A DNA stretch of 64,000 nt from Proteobacteria bacterium SG_bin4 (GTDB taxonomy: Bacteria > Pseudomonadota > Gammaproteobacteria > Burkholderiales > Nitrosomonadaceae): assembly GCA_002083395.1 (NCBI GenBank), contig LWDH01000055.1, positions 44,101-108,100 on the forward strand, read 5' to 3'. Below are positions 1-9,309 of the stretch, piece after piece; position 1 is the first letter of the stretch; each line of letters opens with the position of its first letter. The translations under genes were made by a program, and so were the position numbers. Under the pieces are notes generated by a model that made no database searches, was not told the DNA's origin, and saw only the letters and a list, made by a program, of their open reading frames with translations.

Positions 1-360
1 TAAAAACCGCCGCTGCGGCGACGGTAACTGCTGCCCCTGGCTTTCCGCATCCTTGACCTCATCCGGCGTCAAAAACCACACGCGCTGCAAATAACCGGTC
101 ATGTCGAGTTGATAGCGGATCAACCCGGAATAACTCGCCATCGACGGCATAATGATCAGATTATCCACCCCGCGAATCTGCCCGCCCGGCCCCATGATGA
201 ACTGCATCCCATCGATGGTGAACTGCGGAAATGACACCGCCGTCAGATTGCCGAGCCTGCTGTCTTCCGGAAACTTGCGCGTCTGCTGCGCCACTGCCGG
301 TTGCATCAGCAAAACGCACAGCATCAAAAACCACCACAATCGCATTCGCGTGTTTTTCAT
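1..360 (-). CDS. Exported protein of unknown function, 3' part outside window
   Basis: The frame is open from an ATG at 360 to the first base of the window with no stop, giving the N-terminal 120 residues. The start MKNTRMRLWWFLMLCVLL is a typical signal peptide, with probable cleavage after PAVA near residue 24, so the product is secreted or periplasmic. The mature part includes the segments FTIDGMQFIMGPGGQIRG and MPSMASYSGLIRYQLDM. I do not recognise a family. It reads away from the DUF4231 gene, leaving about 250 bases for divergent promoters. The protein cannot be judged complete because its end is missing. Confidence 0.7.
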   Translation of the reverse strand, partial: MKNTRMRLWWFLMLCVLLMQPAVAQQTRKFPEDSRLGNLTAVSFPQFTIDGMQFIMGPGGQIRGVDNLIIMPSMASYSGLIRYQLDMTGYLQRVWFLTPDEVKDAESQGQQLPSPQRRFL

Positions 361-613
361 TCGGTCAGCGCTCGCACAGAAACCACCGGAACTCGAGAAA
401 ACATTCAAGAAACATGGATTTGGATTCTAAATCACTCTCAGGTCTTTGAGGGCGTAATGATACGCGAAAGCGAAAATCGATAGCAATGATTTTGTCGTTG
501 TGAACACCTTGCACTTCCACTGATTGAAACAAAATCGCGCATTTCGCCGCACCGGTTGGTATATGCTTATCATCTCAATTACCGTACCCATCCACTCCAG
601 CGAGGACAAAGCG

Positions 614-1114
614 ATGACAAAACCCGGTCAGCCTGATGCCAACGAATTGAATATCCCGGAACCGGTTAAAATGCACCCGGCATGGCAGCGCCTGGAAGAA
701 CAGCGCAAGTGGTATGCAGCCAAAAGCGCATCCTGTAAAAATCGGTACCAAGGACTCCGCATTGCACAAGTCGCCTGCGCGGTGATGATCCCGGTTTTCA
801 ATCTAGCCGAACCCAGCATTGCCAAATGGCTGACTGCTTTATCCGGCGCCGCCATCGCACTCCTCGCGGGTATTGAGCAAATCAACCAGTATTCCACTTT
901 ATGGACGGCTTACCGCTCAACCGCCGAGCGGCTCAAGCACGAAAAATCCTTGTTCCTCTCCGCCGCCGGCCCGTATCGCGACCAGGATGAACCCGCGCGC
1001 CTGATTTTGCTCGCCGAACGCATCGAAGAACAAATCTCGACCGAGCATGCCAAGTGGATCAATGTGACCAACCAGGTAGCTGCGCAGGATAAGAAACAAA
1101 ATCCTGGTGCATGA
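614..1114 (+). CDS. DUF4231-type two-TM protein
   Basis: A 166-residue protein. I chose the ATG at 614 because GAGGA lies just upstream; an upstream in-frame start would add 30 residues of no recognisable kind. The centre holds two adjacent hydrophobic segments, around IAQVACAVMIPVFNLAEP and WLTALSGAAIALLAGI, flanked by charged helical regions. This is the layout of DUF4231, a family related to the SLATT two-TM proteins. SLATT proteins are predicted membrane effectors in some nucleotide-signalling defence systems, but no nucleotidyltransferase or other partner is visible here, so that role is not supported. Its function is unknown. Confidence 0.7.
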   Translation: MTKPGQPDANELNIPEPVKMHPAWQRLEEQRKWYAAKSASCKNRYQGLRIAQVACAVMIPVFNLAEPSIAKWLTALSGAAIALLAGIEQINQYSTLWTAYRSTAERLKHEKSLFLSAAGPYRDQDEPARLILLAERIEEQISTEHAKWINVTNQVAAQDKKQNPGA

Positions 1115-1330
1115 CGCTGCACGGGATGCCTCTGCATGGCCTTCCTATATCCTGAAAATACAGATTACCTATGAATATATCTTTTATAGCGAAATCATTT
1201 GCCTTAAAATGGAATTTCCAAAATTCGCATGCCAGTTTTTCCACCGCCTCAAGAAGAGATAAATGATCTCATGGCGGCTCTGGGTGCCGAGCGAGAACTC
1301 AATACAAACTCAATCGAAAAGGATAAAAAA

Positions 1331-2443
1331 ATGACCAAAAACCATTATTCAATACTGATTGCCGGAATTTTATCGGCATCGATCGCAATGTCTGCCAATG
1401 CAGGAACAGAATGGGAAATTAAAGTATTTGATAAGCACATGTCCTTCATTGATATTAACAATTCAGGGCAACTACTCGGATACGATTCTGCAATTAAGCG
1501 ATACTTTATAACCGGACCTGATGGAGAAGGCATATCAAATATCACGGAATTCTCCAATAACCTTAACGTTAAGGCTTTTAATGATTCCGGTCAGATTGCC
1601 GGCAGTTTTCTAAAAGATGGCAGTTCTCATGTATTTATTACTGGCCCCAACGGAACAAGCATGGTCGATTTAGGTACTTTAGGGAAACATAGTTTAGCAT
1701 CCGATATCAACAATTCCGGGCAGATCATAGGTCAATTTACTACACCGGAAAATAACACACATGCCTTTATCACCGGATCCAACGGGATTGGAATGACTGA
1801 TTTGGGTACATTCGGCGGCAAGAACAGTTATGCATCCGCGATCAATGAATCAGGGCAAGTGGTGGGATGGTCACAAACTGCTGATGGTATTTATCATGCT
1901 TTTATCACAGGACCCAATGGCATCGGCATGACAGATTTAGGTACTCTGCCCTACGATAATGCCAGTCAAGCTACGGATATTAACGATGCTGCACAGGTTG
2001 TAGGATTTAGTGGATCCTATTCTCCTGATTGGGGTTATGTGTCGACAGGGGGATTCATTACCGGACCCAATGGTGAAAATATGATTCCTTTGGGTGTTGG
2101 AAATCCAAACTCTCCGAAAATCAACAATTCTGGACAAGCAATAGTGAATAGCGATCTGGGTCTTGCCTATTTTTATAGTGATGGTGTCCTAACAATGCTT
2201 TCAGGATTATCCATTTTTAGGGAAGTAGGTTTTGATGAAATATCTGCTTTCGGAATTAACGACAAAGGACAAATTCTTGGATCAGGCTACTCCCTAGAAG
2301 AATGCTGCAAACCGGTAGCCTTTTTACTTACCCCTATCTCGCCAGTTCCAGAACCTTCCACCTACGCAATGCTGTTGGCGGGACTCGGATTGCTTGGATT
2401 CAAACCATTCAAGCGGAAAATGAAGTTACCAACAAGCTGTTGA
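1331..2443 (+). CDS. PEP-CTERM sorted protein with HAF repeats
   Basis: A 370-residue secreted protein. The ATG at 1331 follows AAGGA at a good distance and opens a signal peptide (MTKNHYSILIAGILSASIAM, cleaved near ANAG); the longer in-frame start would bury this signal. The body is built from about five repeats of the extracellular HAF type, with units like HAFITGPNGIGMTDLGTL alternating with SAINESGQVVGW-type segments. The C-terminus carries VPEPSTYAMLLAGLGLLG followed by basic residues, the PEP-CTERM signal recognised by exosortase and linked to surface or exopolysaccharide sorting. No exosortase is encoded in the window. The ligand or role is unknown. Confidence 0.85.
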   Translation: MTKNHYSILIAGILSASIAMSANAGTEWEIKVFDKHMSFIDINNSGQLLGYDSAIKRYFITGPDGEGISNITEFSNNLNVKAFNDSGQIAGSFLKDGSSHVFITGPNGTSMVDLGTLGKHSLASDINNSGQIIGQFTTPENNTHAFITGSNGIGMTDLGTFGGKNSYASAINESGQVVGWSQTADGIYHAFITGPNGIGMTDLGTLPYDNASQATDINDAAQVVGFSGSYSPDWGYVSTGGFITGPNGENMIPLGVGNPNSPKINNSGQAIVNSDLGLAYFYSDGVLTMLSGLSIFREVGFDEISAFGINDKGQILGSGYSLEECCKPVAFLLTPISPVPEPSTYAMLLAGLGLLGFKPFKRKMKLPTSC

Positions 2444-2523
2444 TCATACCAACAGCGGGGATATTTTTGGATTGAATTAAAAAAACAATCCTGTATTTCG
2501 CAAGTATCGCATTTCCATCAAAC

Positions 2524-3873
2524 CTAAATTTCTATCCCCGCCGGTTCAAACACCGCCAGCGATTCAATATGCGCGGTGTGCGGGAACATATTGACGACAC
2601 CGGCGGCGCGCAGTTGCCAGCCGCCTTTTTGCACCAGAATGGCGGTATCGCGCGCCAGCGTTTCCGGGTTGCACGAGACGTAGACAATGCGCTGTGGTTT
2701 AGTGGGTGTCGCCGCCAGTGTTTCGGCGACGGCCAAAGCACCGGCGCGCGGCGGGTCGATCAGCACGTGGTCGATACGGCCGTGGCTTTGCAGCAGTTGA
2801 TTCCAGTCATCCAGCGTCCACTTGAACAAATCGCGTACAAAGAATGCGGTTTTTTCCGCCAGACCGTTTTGCCATGCGGCTTGTCCGGCGCGCGCGACCA
2901 GCGTATCCGCGCCTTCCAGACCAATTACCTGGCGCGCACGGGTGGCGAGTGGCAGGGTGAAATTGCCCAGACCGCAAAAAAAATCGGCGACGACCTCGTC
3001 CGGTTGCGGCGCCAGCAATTCAACCACGCGGCTGACCAATTGCCGGTTGAGTTGATGATTGACTTGGGTGAAGTCGGCTGGTACGAAGGGCAGGGTAATG
3101 CCGAATCCGGGCAATTCCAGCGTCAACAGATCGGCATCGGCTTCCAGCATCGGTGCCGCGGTCTGCGGATTGCCGGGTTGCAGCCACATCGACACGCCAT
3201 GCTGGCAGCCAAACGCGAGCAGTGCTTCTCGGTCCTCATCGCTGGGCGGATCAAGCACGCGCACGACCAGCACGATAGCGCGGGCGCCGACCGCCACTTC
3301 GATCTGCGGCAAGCGGTCGCGTATCGACAAACCGGCGATCAATTCGCGCAGCGGCATCAATAAGCTGGACACCTTTTCCGGCAGCACCGCGCACGATTGC
3401 ATATCAGCGACAAAACCACGAACGCGTTCATGAAATCCGATCAGTTGGATACCCTTGCACCGCACGAAACGCACCGACAACCGCGCCCGGTGGCGGTAAC
3501 CCCAGATCGGACCGTCGACCGGCGGCAGCAGACTTTCCGGCCGGATTTTGGCGGTATGCCACAGCATGTCTTCCAGTGCTTGCTGTTTCAGCGCCAGTTG
3601 CGCCGCTGCATCGAGATGCTGTAACGAGCAGCCGCCGCACGCGCCTTGCGAGAAACCGAAATGCGGACAACTTGGCGTTACTCGTTGCGGACTCGGCTGC
3701 AGCAGTTCGATAAGCCGACCGATATGGTTACGCGGTTTCGATTTCACCACTTCGTACCGGATCCGCTCGCCCGGCAGCGCGCCACCGATGATCAGCGGTT
3801 TGCCGCCGTGCTGCGCAATTCCTTTGCCGTCGAGTTTCAGCGACTCGACATCAGTTTCGAACCAATCGGTCAT
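2524..3873 (-). CDS. rlmD: 23S rRNA (uracil-1939-C5)-methyltransferase RlmD
   Basis: A 449-residue SAM-dependent methyltransferase of the RumA/RlmD family that makes m5U1939 in 23S rRNA. An N-terminal TRAM-like domain (residues 1-55) is followed by the [4Fe-4S] ligands C69, C79, C82 and C161. The Rossmann part shows ADFFCGLGNFTLPLA (SAM loop), LIDPPRAG and the catalytic YVSCNPETLARD nucleophile motif. Length and motif order fit the family. It lies 38 bases downstream of the metallophosphoesterase gene on the same strand and could be read from the same transcript, although the functions are unrelated. Confidence 0.93.
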   Translation of the reverse strand: MTDWFETDVESLKLDGKGIAQHGGKPLIIGGALPGERIRYEVVKSKPRNHIGRLIELLQPSPQRVTPSCPHFGFSQGACGGCSLQHLDAAAQLALKQQALEDMLWHTAKIRPESLLPPVDGPIWGYRHRARLSVRFVRCKGIQLIGFHERVRGFVADMQSCAVLPEKVSSLLMPLRELIAGLSIRDRLPQIEVAVGARAIVLVVRVLDPPSDEDREALLAFGCQHGVSMWLQPGNPQTAAPMLEADADLLTLELPGFGITLPFVPADFTQVNHQLNRQLVSRVVELLAPQPDEVVADFFCGLGNFTLPLATRARQVIGLEGADTLVARAGQAAWQNGLAEKTAFFVRDLFKWTLDDWNQLLQSHGRIDHVLIDPPRAGALAVAETLAATPTKPQRIVYVSCNPETLARDTAILVQKGGWQLRAAGVVNMFPHTAHIESLAVFEPAGIEI

Positions 3874-3911
3874 GACGGTTACCGCTTAGGTTGATAAAAC
3901 AAGCCGGTGTT

Positions 3912-6575
3912 TCAGTTCGCCGCTCCCGCATCGTTGCCCGATTTACTGCCGTTGCAACGGATGGTAAACACATCGACCAAGCGGAAACCCGGCGATTTTT
4001 CCTGGGTAAAATCTTCAATCGGCTGATCGATACCGATGACATAGCCGGTCAAGCTATCGTCAGTCAATTTGAAACGAATCATGTGCCGGTAACGTTCGGA
4101 GCGGCTGCCGCCGCCGGCTTCGTTATTGTGACCGTTAAATGCTAAAGCCGCGGCAAAATACCAGCCCAGCCAAATACAACTAAAAACCGCACCTGCGAGA
4201 AATGCAGCCAGCAGCCGCAATCCGTCGACCGGGATAGGCTGGCCATGAGTTGCGGCGATCAATGTAAAAATTCCGACCACAAACCATGCAGCCAGCAGAA
4301 AATATCCCAGCCTGGTTTGATCGCTCAAAGGAAATTCTTTGTTTACCAAATGATCCAGCGCAAAAATCCGCCCGGCCAGCCATGTCGCCGCTGCTGCGGC
4401 AGCGGCGATGATCAATAAGCTCATCCAATCGGCATATAGCGCCAAACAAACCGGCACCGTCAACAACAAAAACGTGCACCAAGCGGCAATCAGCGCCAGC
4501 CGGATTTTCCCGGCTGCCTTGCTGAATAATTGTCCGCCCCAGAAATAAGCAACCGCGATCAAGCCGGCTGTCATGATTAACCACACGATGATAATCAACA
4601 AATTGAATGTCATGACGGACGTCGAATAGGTCCCATAACGCAACATGCCAAAAATCAGATAGGCGGCGGCTAACACGCCGTATCCCAAGAGAGGTAGCGA
4701 TTCCCATGTAAATTGCGGATTCCATTTAAGCTTATTATTAAACGCGGAAAAGGAAAAAGAAATTTCGCGATGGGTTTTGCTGCGCTGATTCAATATATCC
4801 CGGTAGCGGCGGCTTATACAAAGCAGTAATACCGCGACCACACTCGACATCGCCATCAGCAGACCGGCCATCAACGGATGCGGCGACCGATCGTGACTCA
4901 TCATAAGCAAGAATAACAATCCCGCACCGGCCAGCACCGGTATCAAAAAAATCTTAATGCTTCTCCGCCACTCATCGGGTCCGGCTTTGACACTGGCTTC
5001 CAGCGACACAATCGGTACCGTGACTTTTGCCATCAACTGCTGCAGTTTGCCGGGTTCCTTTCGCTCACCCGTCTGCTTCGGAGGTTTCGCCGCTCGCCAC
5101 ATGATGAGTAGCAAAGCCGCGAATAAGCCGATGGCGATTAGATGGAAGCAATAGCCGCTATCGAAAAAGCTGACACTCGCTCCGGAAAGATCGACGTGCA
5201 GGGCCGATTGGATTCTTGACAATAGGCCGTCATCATTCGCGAGCGCCGGATGAAAACCGTTAAAAATCTGCTGGAAAAGCGATACTGTGCTTTGCGGAAT
5301 CGTCAGCGCAAAATAACTCAGGAATGCCACCAGGCCGCCAAACAGCCAGATATAACCGCCTTGCCAGACAGTCAGTGGATTGAGCAAAGCCCGCGTAAAC
5401 AACTGGTGCGAATCTCTGCGGTGCGGATAATGCGCGCGCCTTGGTACCTCCGCCATATCGGTATGGCTCGGATGCAGAAACGCGCCACCGCCACCGGCCA
5501 CCACCGACGCATAATTGGTAGTCGTGGCATTTTTTTGGTCGCTGCCCCAATAGCGCTCGTAGTGATGCGTATCCCCGGCGATATCGAGGCGGCATTTACC
5601 GTCCTCCAATTTGCCCGCGTGGCTTTCGATGAAACTCGGCTCCAGGCCGAGTCGCTGGAAGGTATTCACCAGCGCGCCATCCGGTTTCGCCCATTTGCCG
5701 AAAACCGTGCTCGGCTCGGGCGTCACGACGATTAATTTTGGCGGAACGTGCTGCTGCAATTCCCGCTGCACAGCCTCCTCACGGCTGCTATCGAACAGCT
5801 CGCCAGTTTCAACCAGCCTGTTACAGAAGCCGGACACGAAAAATGCTTGCTGACGCTTGTCCATCTTGCCATCTTGCGAATCGAGCCCCCATAACCGCCA
5901 GCCGAACGGTAATTGTATATCGACATAACTCGCATCTTGCGTACGAACGAAACCTTTCAAACCAAGCCGCGGGTCTTTCTCATCATTGTCAGTTCCCGTA
6001 TCCAATGAAACCGGCTCGCGGAATTGCCGGTTAAAGCCATCCAGCGCATCGTAATAATCATGGTTGGCGGGAATACCGTAAATCGGCCGCCGGTCGACGA
6101 TTTGACCGTTTTTGACCAGATCGTCGTAGGCGCAATTGAACGGGGTTTGAAAGCGCTCCATCAACGAAGCCGTATCGGCGACATGATAGGCAGTATCGCC
6201 GCCGACAAACAGAAATTCCCCGCGCGGCAGCCGTTGCGCGTGGCCGGCGTCCCCGGATAAGGCAACGGCGTCTCCCGGGCGCTGGTCGGTGCTGTCAACG
6301 ACCCAGAGATCGCTCATGCACAAATAACCGATGTTGTAGACAGCCCGCATGCCATCGCCGGTATCGGCGATGAAATCGAACCAGTAAGCATCCTGGGCGT
6401 GGTCTTTATCCGGCGCTTGAATGACCGTCGCTTTCATCCAGTCTTTGGGATCTTGCTTGTCCCCCATGAAGGTGTAAGCCGCGATCAATTTCAGCCCTGC
6501 CAGCAGCTCTCGCCCCAGCAGCCATGCAACAGGCGGTTTAAACTTGGATTTATTACAATTGCCGGTATCGTTCAT
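3912..6575 (-). CDS. Metallophosphoesterase fused to a multi-TM domain
   Basis: An 887-residue protein with a calcineurin-like phosphoesterase domain in about the first 380 residues. The metal-binding signatures appear in order: FDFIADTGDG (D71, D74), FVGGDTAYH (D127), GIPANHDYYD (N171, H172) and AGDTHHYERY near residue 345. There is no signal peptide, so the catalytic domain is probably cytosolic. From about residue 400 follow nine to ten hydrophobic segments (for example LLIIIVWLIMTAGLIAVAYF), then a soluble tail. The family is known as hypothetical metallophosphoesterases; the substrate cannot be told from the sequence. AAGG lies upstream of the ATG at 6575. Confidence 0.75.
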   Translation of the reverse strand: MNDTGNCNKSKFKPPVAWLLGRELLAGLKLIAAYTFMGDKQDPKDWMKATVIQAPDKDHAQDAYWFDFIADTGDGMRAVYNIGYLCMSDLWVVDSTDQRPGDAVALSGDAGHAQRLPRGEFLFVGGDTAYHVADTASLMERFQTPFNCAYDDLVKNGQIVDRRPIYGIPANHDYYDALDGFNRQFREPVSLDTGTDNDEKDPRLGLKGFVRTQDASYVDIQLPFGWRLWGLDSQDGKMDKRQQAFFVSGFCNRLVETGELFDSSREEAVQRELQQHVPPKLIVVTPEPSTVFGKWAKPDGALVNTFQRLGLEPSFIESHAGKLEDGKCRLDIAGDTHHYERYWGSDQKNATTTNYASVVAGGGGAFLHPSHTDMAEVPRRAHYPHRRDSHQLFTRALLNPLTVWQGGYIWLFGGLVAFLSYFALTIPQSTVSLFQQIFNGFHPALANDDGLLSRIQSALHVDLSGASVSFFDSGYCFHLIAIGLFAALLLIMWRAAKPPKQTGERKEPGKLQQLMAKVTVPIVSLEASVKAGPDEWRRSIKIFLIPVLAGAGLLFLLMMSHDRSPHPLMAGLLMAMSSVVAVLLLCISRRYRDILNQRSKTHREISFSFSAFNNKLKWNPQFTWESLPLLGYGVLAAAYLIFGMLRYGTYSTSVMTFNLLIIIVWLIMTAGLIAVAYFWGGQLFSKAAGKIRLALIAAWCTFLLLTVPVCLALYADWMSLLIIAAAAAAATWLAGRIFALDHLVNKEFPLSDQTRLGYFLLAAWFVVGIFTLIAATHGQPIPVDGLRLLAAFLAGAVFSCIWLGWYFAAALAFNGHNNEAGGGSRSERYRHMIRFKLTDDSLTGYVIGIDQPIEDFTQEKSPGFRLVDVFTIRCNGSKSGNDAGAAN

Positions 6576-6688
6576 GGGGGGTAACCTTCGATTCGGTAGT
6601 TGAAGACAATGGCGATGTTCACACTCAAGAAAAGCTCAAGCATTGTAGCCGATATTTACACTTACTTTACCCGGCATCGGCCTTGTCG

Positions 6689-6712
6689 CCCGGAGGAAAT
6701 AAGTCCTCCGGG
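6689..6712. other. GC-rich perfect hairpin
   Basis: CCCGGAGGA and TCCTCCGGG form a perfect 9-base stem around a 6-base loop. It sits between the protease gene (ends at 6880, minus strand) and the metallophosphoesterase start. There is no T tract on either side, so it is not a standard intrinsic terminator; it may slow transcription leaving the protease gene. Confidence 0.5.
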
Positions 6713-6717
6713 AAGTC

Positions 6718-6864
6718 TAGCAGGCCGTTGAAAAACTACCTGCGTTGCCGCTACGGTGTTAAAAACAAGCTCAAAATGCTCATTTATACCGCATAAACTG
6801 CGCTTTTTCGCCTGTTTTTGCCTTGTATCGGCTGCCTCGAAAACATTTTTCAACGGCCTGCTAG
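6718..6864. repeat. 147-bp element with 18-bp terminal inverted repeats (MITE-like)
   Basis: TAGCAGGCCGTTGAAAAA at 6718-6735 is repeated exactly, in inverse orientation, at 6847-6864. The interior codes for nothing convincing and is AT-rich at its centre. Sharp, perfect terminal repeats enclosing a short non-coding core are what miniature inverted-repeat transposable elements look like. I recall similar stretches being frequent between genes in Nitrosomonas-type genomes, but cannot verify copy number here; no second copy occurs in this window. Confidence 0.6.
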
Positions 6865-6879
6865 GGAAAGTTGCTCAGA

Positions 6880-8361
6880 CTATCGCCAGCTCAGCACCAC
6901 ATAACGCGATACGTCTTCGTCACGCACCAGCAGCAAGACTTTATTGTTGGCGCTGCTCTTCACCGCCTGATCAAACTCGGCGGCGCTGTTAACCGTCTTG
7001 CGATTGACTTCGAGAATCACGCTGCCACGGCTGATGCCAGCCATCATCGCGACCGATCCGGGCGCCACCTCGGTGACGATAACGCCTTTGCCGGGCTTGA
7101 TACCAAACTGCCGCGCCACTTCGGCGGTAATCGACTGCACCGTGATACCCAGTTTGTCACTGGCTTGCGAGCCTTCCTGCGCCACTTGCTTACTGTCTGG
7201 AAGCTTGTCGATATTCACCGATACTGTGCGCTGCTTACCGTCGCGGATGATGTCGAACGTTACTTTGCTGCCGGGTTGTTCCGCCGCGACGCGATTGCGG
7301 AATTCACCGGTATCGCTGACCGGACGGCCCTGGAAATTGAGAATGACATCGCCGGGCTTGAGACCCGCTTTTTCAGCCGGTGAATTCTTGGTCACTTGCG
7401 CGATGAGAATGCCCTTGTCGGTAGCCAAGTCGAACGATTTCGCCAGATCCGGTGTCAATGGCTGGATCATGATGCCGAGGTAGCCGCGCACCACTTCGCC
7501 TTTCTCGATCAACTGGTTGGCAATGCGCTCCACCAGGTCGATCGGAATGGCAAAACCGATCCCCATATAACCGCCGCTGCGGCTGAAAATCGCGGTATTC
7601 ATGCCGATCACTTCGCCGTCGAGATTAACCAGCGGCCCGCCGGAGTTGCCGGGATTGATCGCCGCGTCGGTCTGGATGAAATCTTCATAATCGTTGATGC
7701 CTAGCGAAGTGCGGCCTTTGGCGCTGACCACCCCGACTGTCAGCGTATGGCTCAGGCCGAATGGATTGCCGATCGCCACCACCCATTCACCCACCTCCAG
7801 CTCGGAATAATTGCCAAGCGGAATGGCCGGTAAATCACTCGCGTCGATTTCGATCACCGCGATATCCGATTTCGGATCGGTGCCTTTGATAGTCGCATCA
7901 AATTCCCGGCCATCGAGAAACTTGACGCTGATTTTGTCGTTGCCCTCGACCACGTGATTATTGGTCAGGATATAGGTTTTTTTACCCGGCTTGGCCGCGG
8001 CAAATACAAACCCTGAGCCTTGCCCGACTACAGAACGCTGCCGTCCCGGCTGTTTCTTGCCCGGTTCATTAAAACGTGGCATATCGGGAAAACGGTCGCC
8101 AAAAAACCGCTTGAAAAAGTCATCGCCGAACGGAAATTGCTGACCGTCTCCAAACGGAATACCAAACGGTGTCATCTGCGCCGCCTGGGTTTCCCGCTCA
8201 ACCTGGATCAGCACCACCGACGGTGATACTTTGCGCGCAACCGCGGCAAACGCCTTACTGGTTTGCCGCAGACTTTCAACGCCGTTTCCTTGCGCCTGCA
8301 ATTCGAGCGGCATCAGCAAAACGGCAATTAACACAATGAAAAAATTACGATACCGAATCAT
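6880..8361 (-). CDS. degP: Periplasmic serine protease, DegP/MucD (HtrA) family
   Basis: A 493-residue trypsin-like protease with two PDZ domains that degrades or refolds damaged periplasmic proteins. The ATG at 8361 has AGGAG eight bases upstream; a TTG seven codons earlier is unlikely because that ribosome site lies inside it. The signal peptide is MIRYRNFFIVLIAVLLMPLELQAQ. The catalytic triad is visible as His in TNNHVVEG, Asp in KSDIAVIEI and Ser in NPGNSGGPLV. PDZ1 includes GYLGIMIQPLTPDLA; PDZ2 begins near KLGITVQSIT. MucD-type orthologues in betaproteobacteria have this length. It is divergent from yaaA with 132 bases between. Confidence 0.92.
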   Translation of the reverse strand: MIRYRNFFIVLIAVLLMPLELQAQGNGVESLRQTSKAFAAVARKVSPSVVLIQVERETQAAQMTPFGIPFGDGQQFPFGDDFFKRFFGDRFPDMPRFNEPGKKQPGRQRSVVGQGSGFVFAAAKPGKKTYILTNNHVVEGNDKISVKFLDGREFDATIKGTDPKSDIAVIEIDASDLPAIPLGNYSELEVGEWVVAIGNPFGLSHTLTVGVVSAKGRTSLGINDYEDFIQTDAAINPGNSGGPLVNLDGEVIGMNTAIFSRSGGYMGIGFAIPIDLVERIANQLIEKGEVVRGYLGIMIQPLTPDLAKSFDLATDKGILIAQVTKNSPAEKAGLKPGDVILNFQGRPVSDTGEFRNRVAAEQPGSKVTFDIIRDGKQRTVSVNIDKLPDSKQVAQEGSQASDKLGITVQSITAEVARQFGIKPGKGVIVTEVAPGSVAMMAGISRGSVILEVNRKTVNSAAEFDQAVKSSANNKVLLLVRDEDVSRYVVLSWR

Positions 8362-8493
8362 TTTATTCGCTCCTATGTTCAAATTTCGTTACGATCTCAG
8401 CTTGCCATAATTGGGGGTTTTGGTTGGGAATTACAAGCAAGCGATGTGAAATCATTAAATCTGGTAGTATTTTTTCATTTTAGGGGAAAACGC

Positions 8494-9276
8494 ATGATCA
8501 TTGTTATTTCACCGGCAAAAACACTGGATTTTGAAACGCCGCTGTCGACACAAACGCATACACAGCCGGATTTTCTCGACGACTCGGCGCTGTTGATCGA
8601 TGCCTTGCGGAAACTGGAGCCCGGCGAAATCGGCGCGCTGATGTCGATCAGCCCGAAACTGGCAACGCTCAATTCCAATCGTTATTTCGCCTGGAAACGG
8701 CCGTTCACGCTGAATAACGCCCGGCAGGCGATCCTCGCCTTCAAAGGCGATGTGTATACCGGGCTTGACACCGATACCCTAACAACCGCTGACCTGGCGT
8801 TCGCGCAAAACCATTTGCGCATTTTGTCCGGGCTTTACGGCGTGTTGCGGCCGCTCGATTTGATGCAGCCGTACCGGCTGGAAATGGGCACCGCGTTCAA
8901 GAACCCGCGCGGCAACAATCTTTACGAATTCTGGGGCGACACCATCACTCAGGCATTGAACCGGGAATTGCAAAAACAGCCGGATGCCGTCTTGATCAAC
9001 CTGGCGTCGAACGAATATTTTCACTCGATCAAGCCGGATCAACTGAACGCCCGTATCATTACGCCGATCTTTAAGGACGAGAAAAACGGCGTGTACAAAA
9101 TCATCAGTTTCTTCGCCAAAAAAGCCCGCGGCATGATGAGCCGCTATATCATCCAAAACCGGTTGACTGACCCGGAAGGCATCAAAAACTTTAGTGTGGC
9201 AGGGTATCGCTTCAGCGCGAGCGACAGCGGCGCTGACGAATGGGTGTTTACCCGCGCCGAAGCCAAGGCAGCCTGA
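8494..9276 (+). CDS. yaaA: Peroxide stress protein YaaA (DUF328/UPF0246)
   Basis: A 260-residue cytosolic protein beginning MIIVISPAKTLDFETPL, the characteristic YaaA start; AGGGGAAAA precedes the ATG at 8494. Other family blocks are YTGLDTDTLTTADLAFAQ, HLRILSGLYGVLRPLDLMQP and VINLASNEYFHSIKP. In E. coli YaaA binds DNA and lowers intracellular iron toxicity during hydrogen peroxide stress. Length and conservation are full. The following SnoaL-like gene is 33 bases downstream and is probably cotranscribed. Confidence 0.92.
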   Translation: MIIVISPAKTLDFETPLSTQTHTQPDFLDDSALLIDALRKLEPGEIGALMSISPKLATLNSNRYFAWKRPFTLNNARQAILAFKGDVYTGLDTDTLTTADLAFAQNHLRILSGLYGVLRPLDLMQPYRLEMGTAFKNPRGNNLYEFWGDTITQALNRELQKQPDAVLINLASNEYFHSIKPDQLNARIITPIFKDEKNGVYKIISFFAKKARGMMSRYIIQNRLTDPEGIKNFSVAGYRFSASDSGADEWVFTRAEAKAA

Positions 9277-9309
9277 GGATGTGTAATTCTGCGAATCTTT
9301 GGGGGCATC

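Larger units (their letters stand above)
6576..6879. other. Gene-free stretch with hairpin and inverted-repeat element
   Basis: No coding region is supported here. It holds the upstream region of the metallophosphoesterase gene, a GC-rich hairpin (6689-6712), and a 147-base element with 18-base terminal inverted repeats (6718-6864). The protease gene ends 15 bases beyond the element. Confidence 0.7.

Noticed and set aside
2469..2491. GGATTG...CAATCC inverted repeat after the PEP-CTERM gene
   Set aside because: The stem is only six bases with an 11-base A-rich loop and no T tract, too weak to call a terminator.
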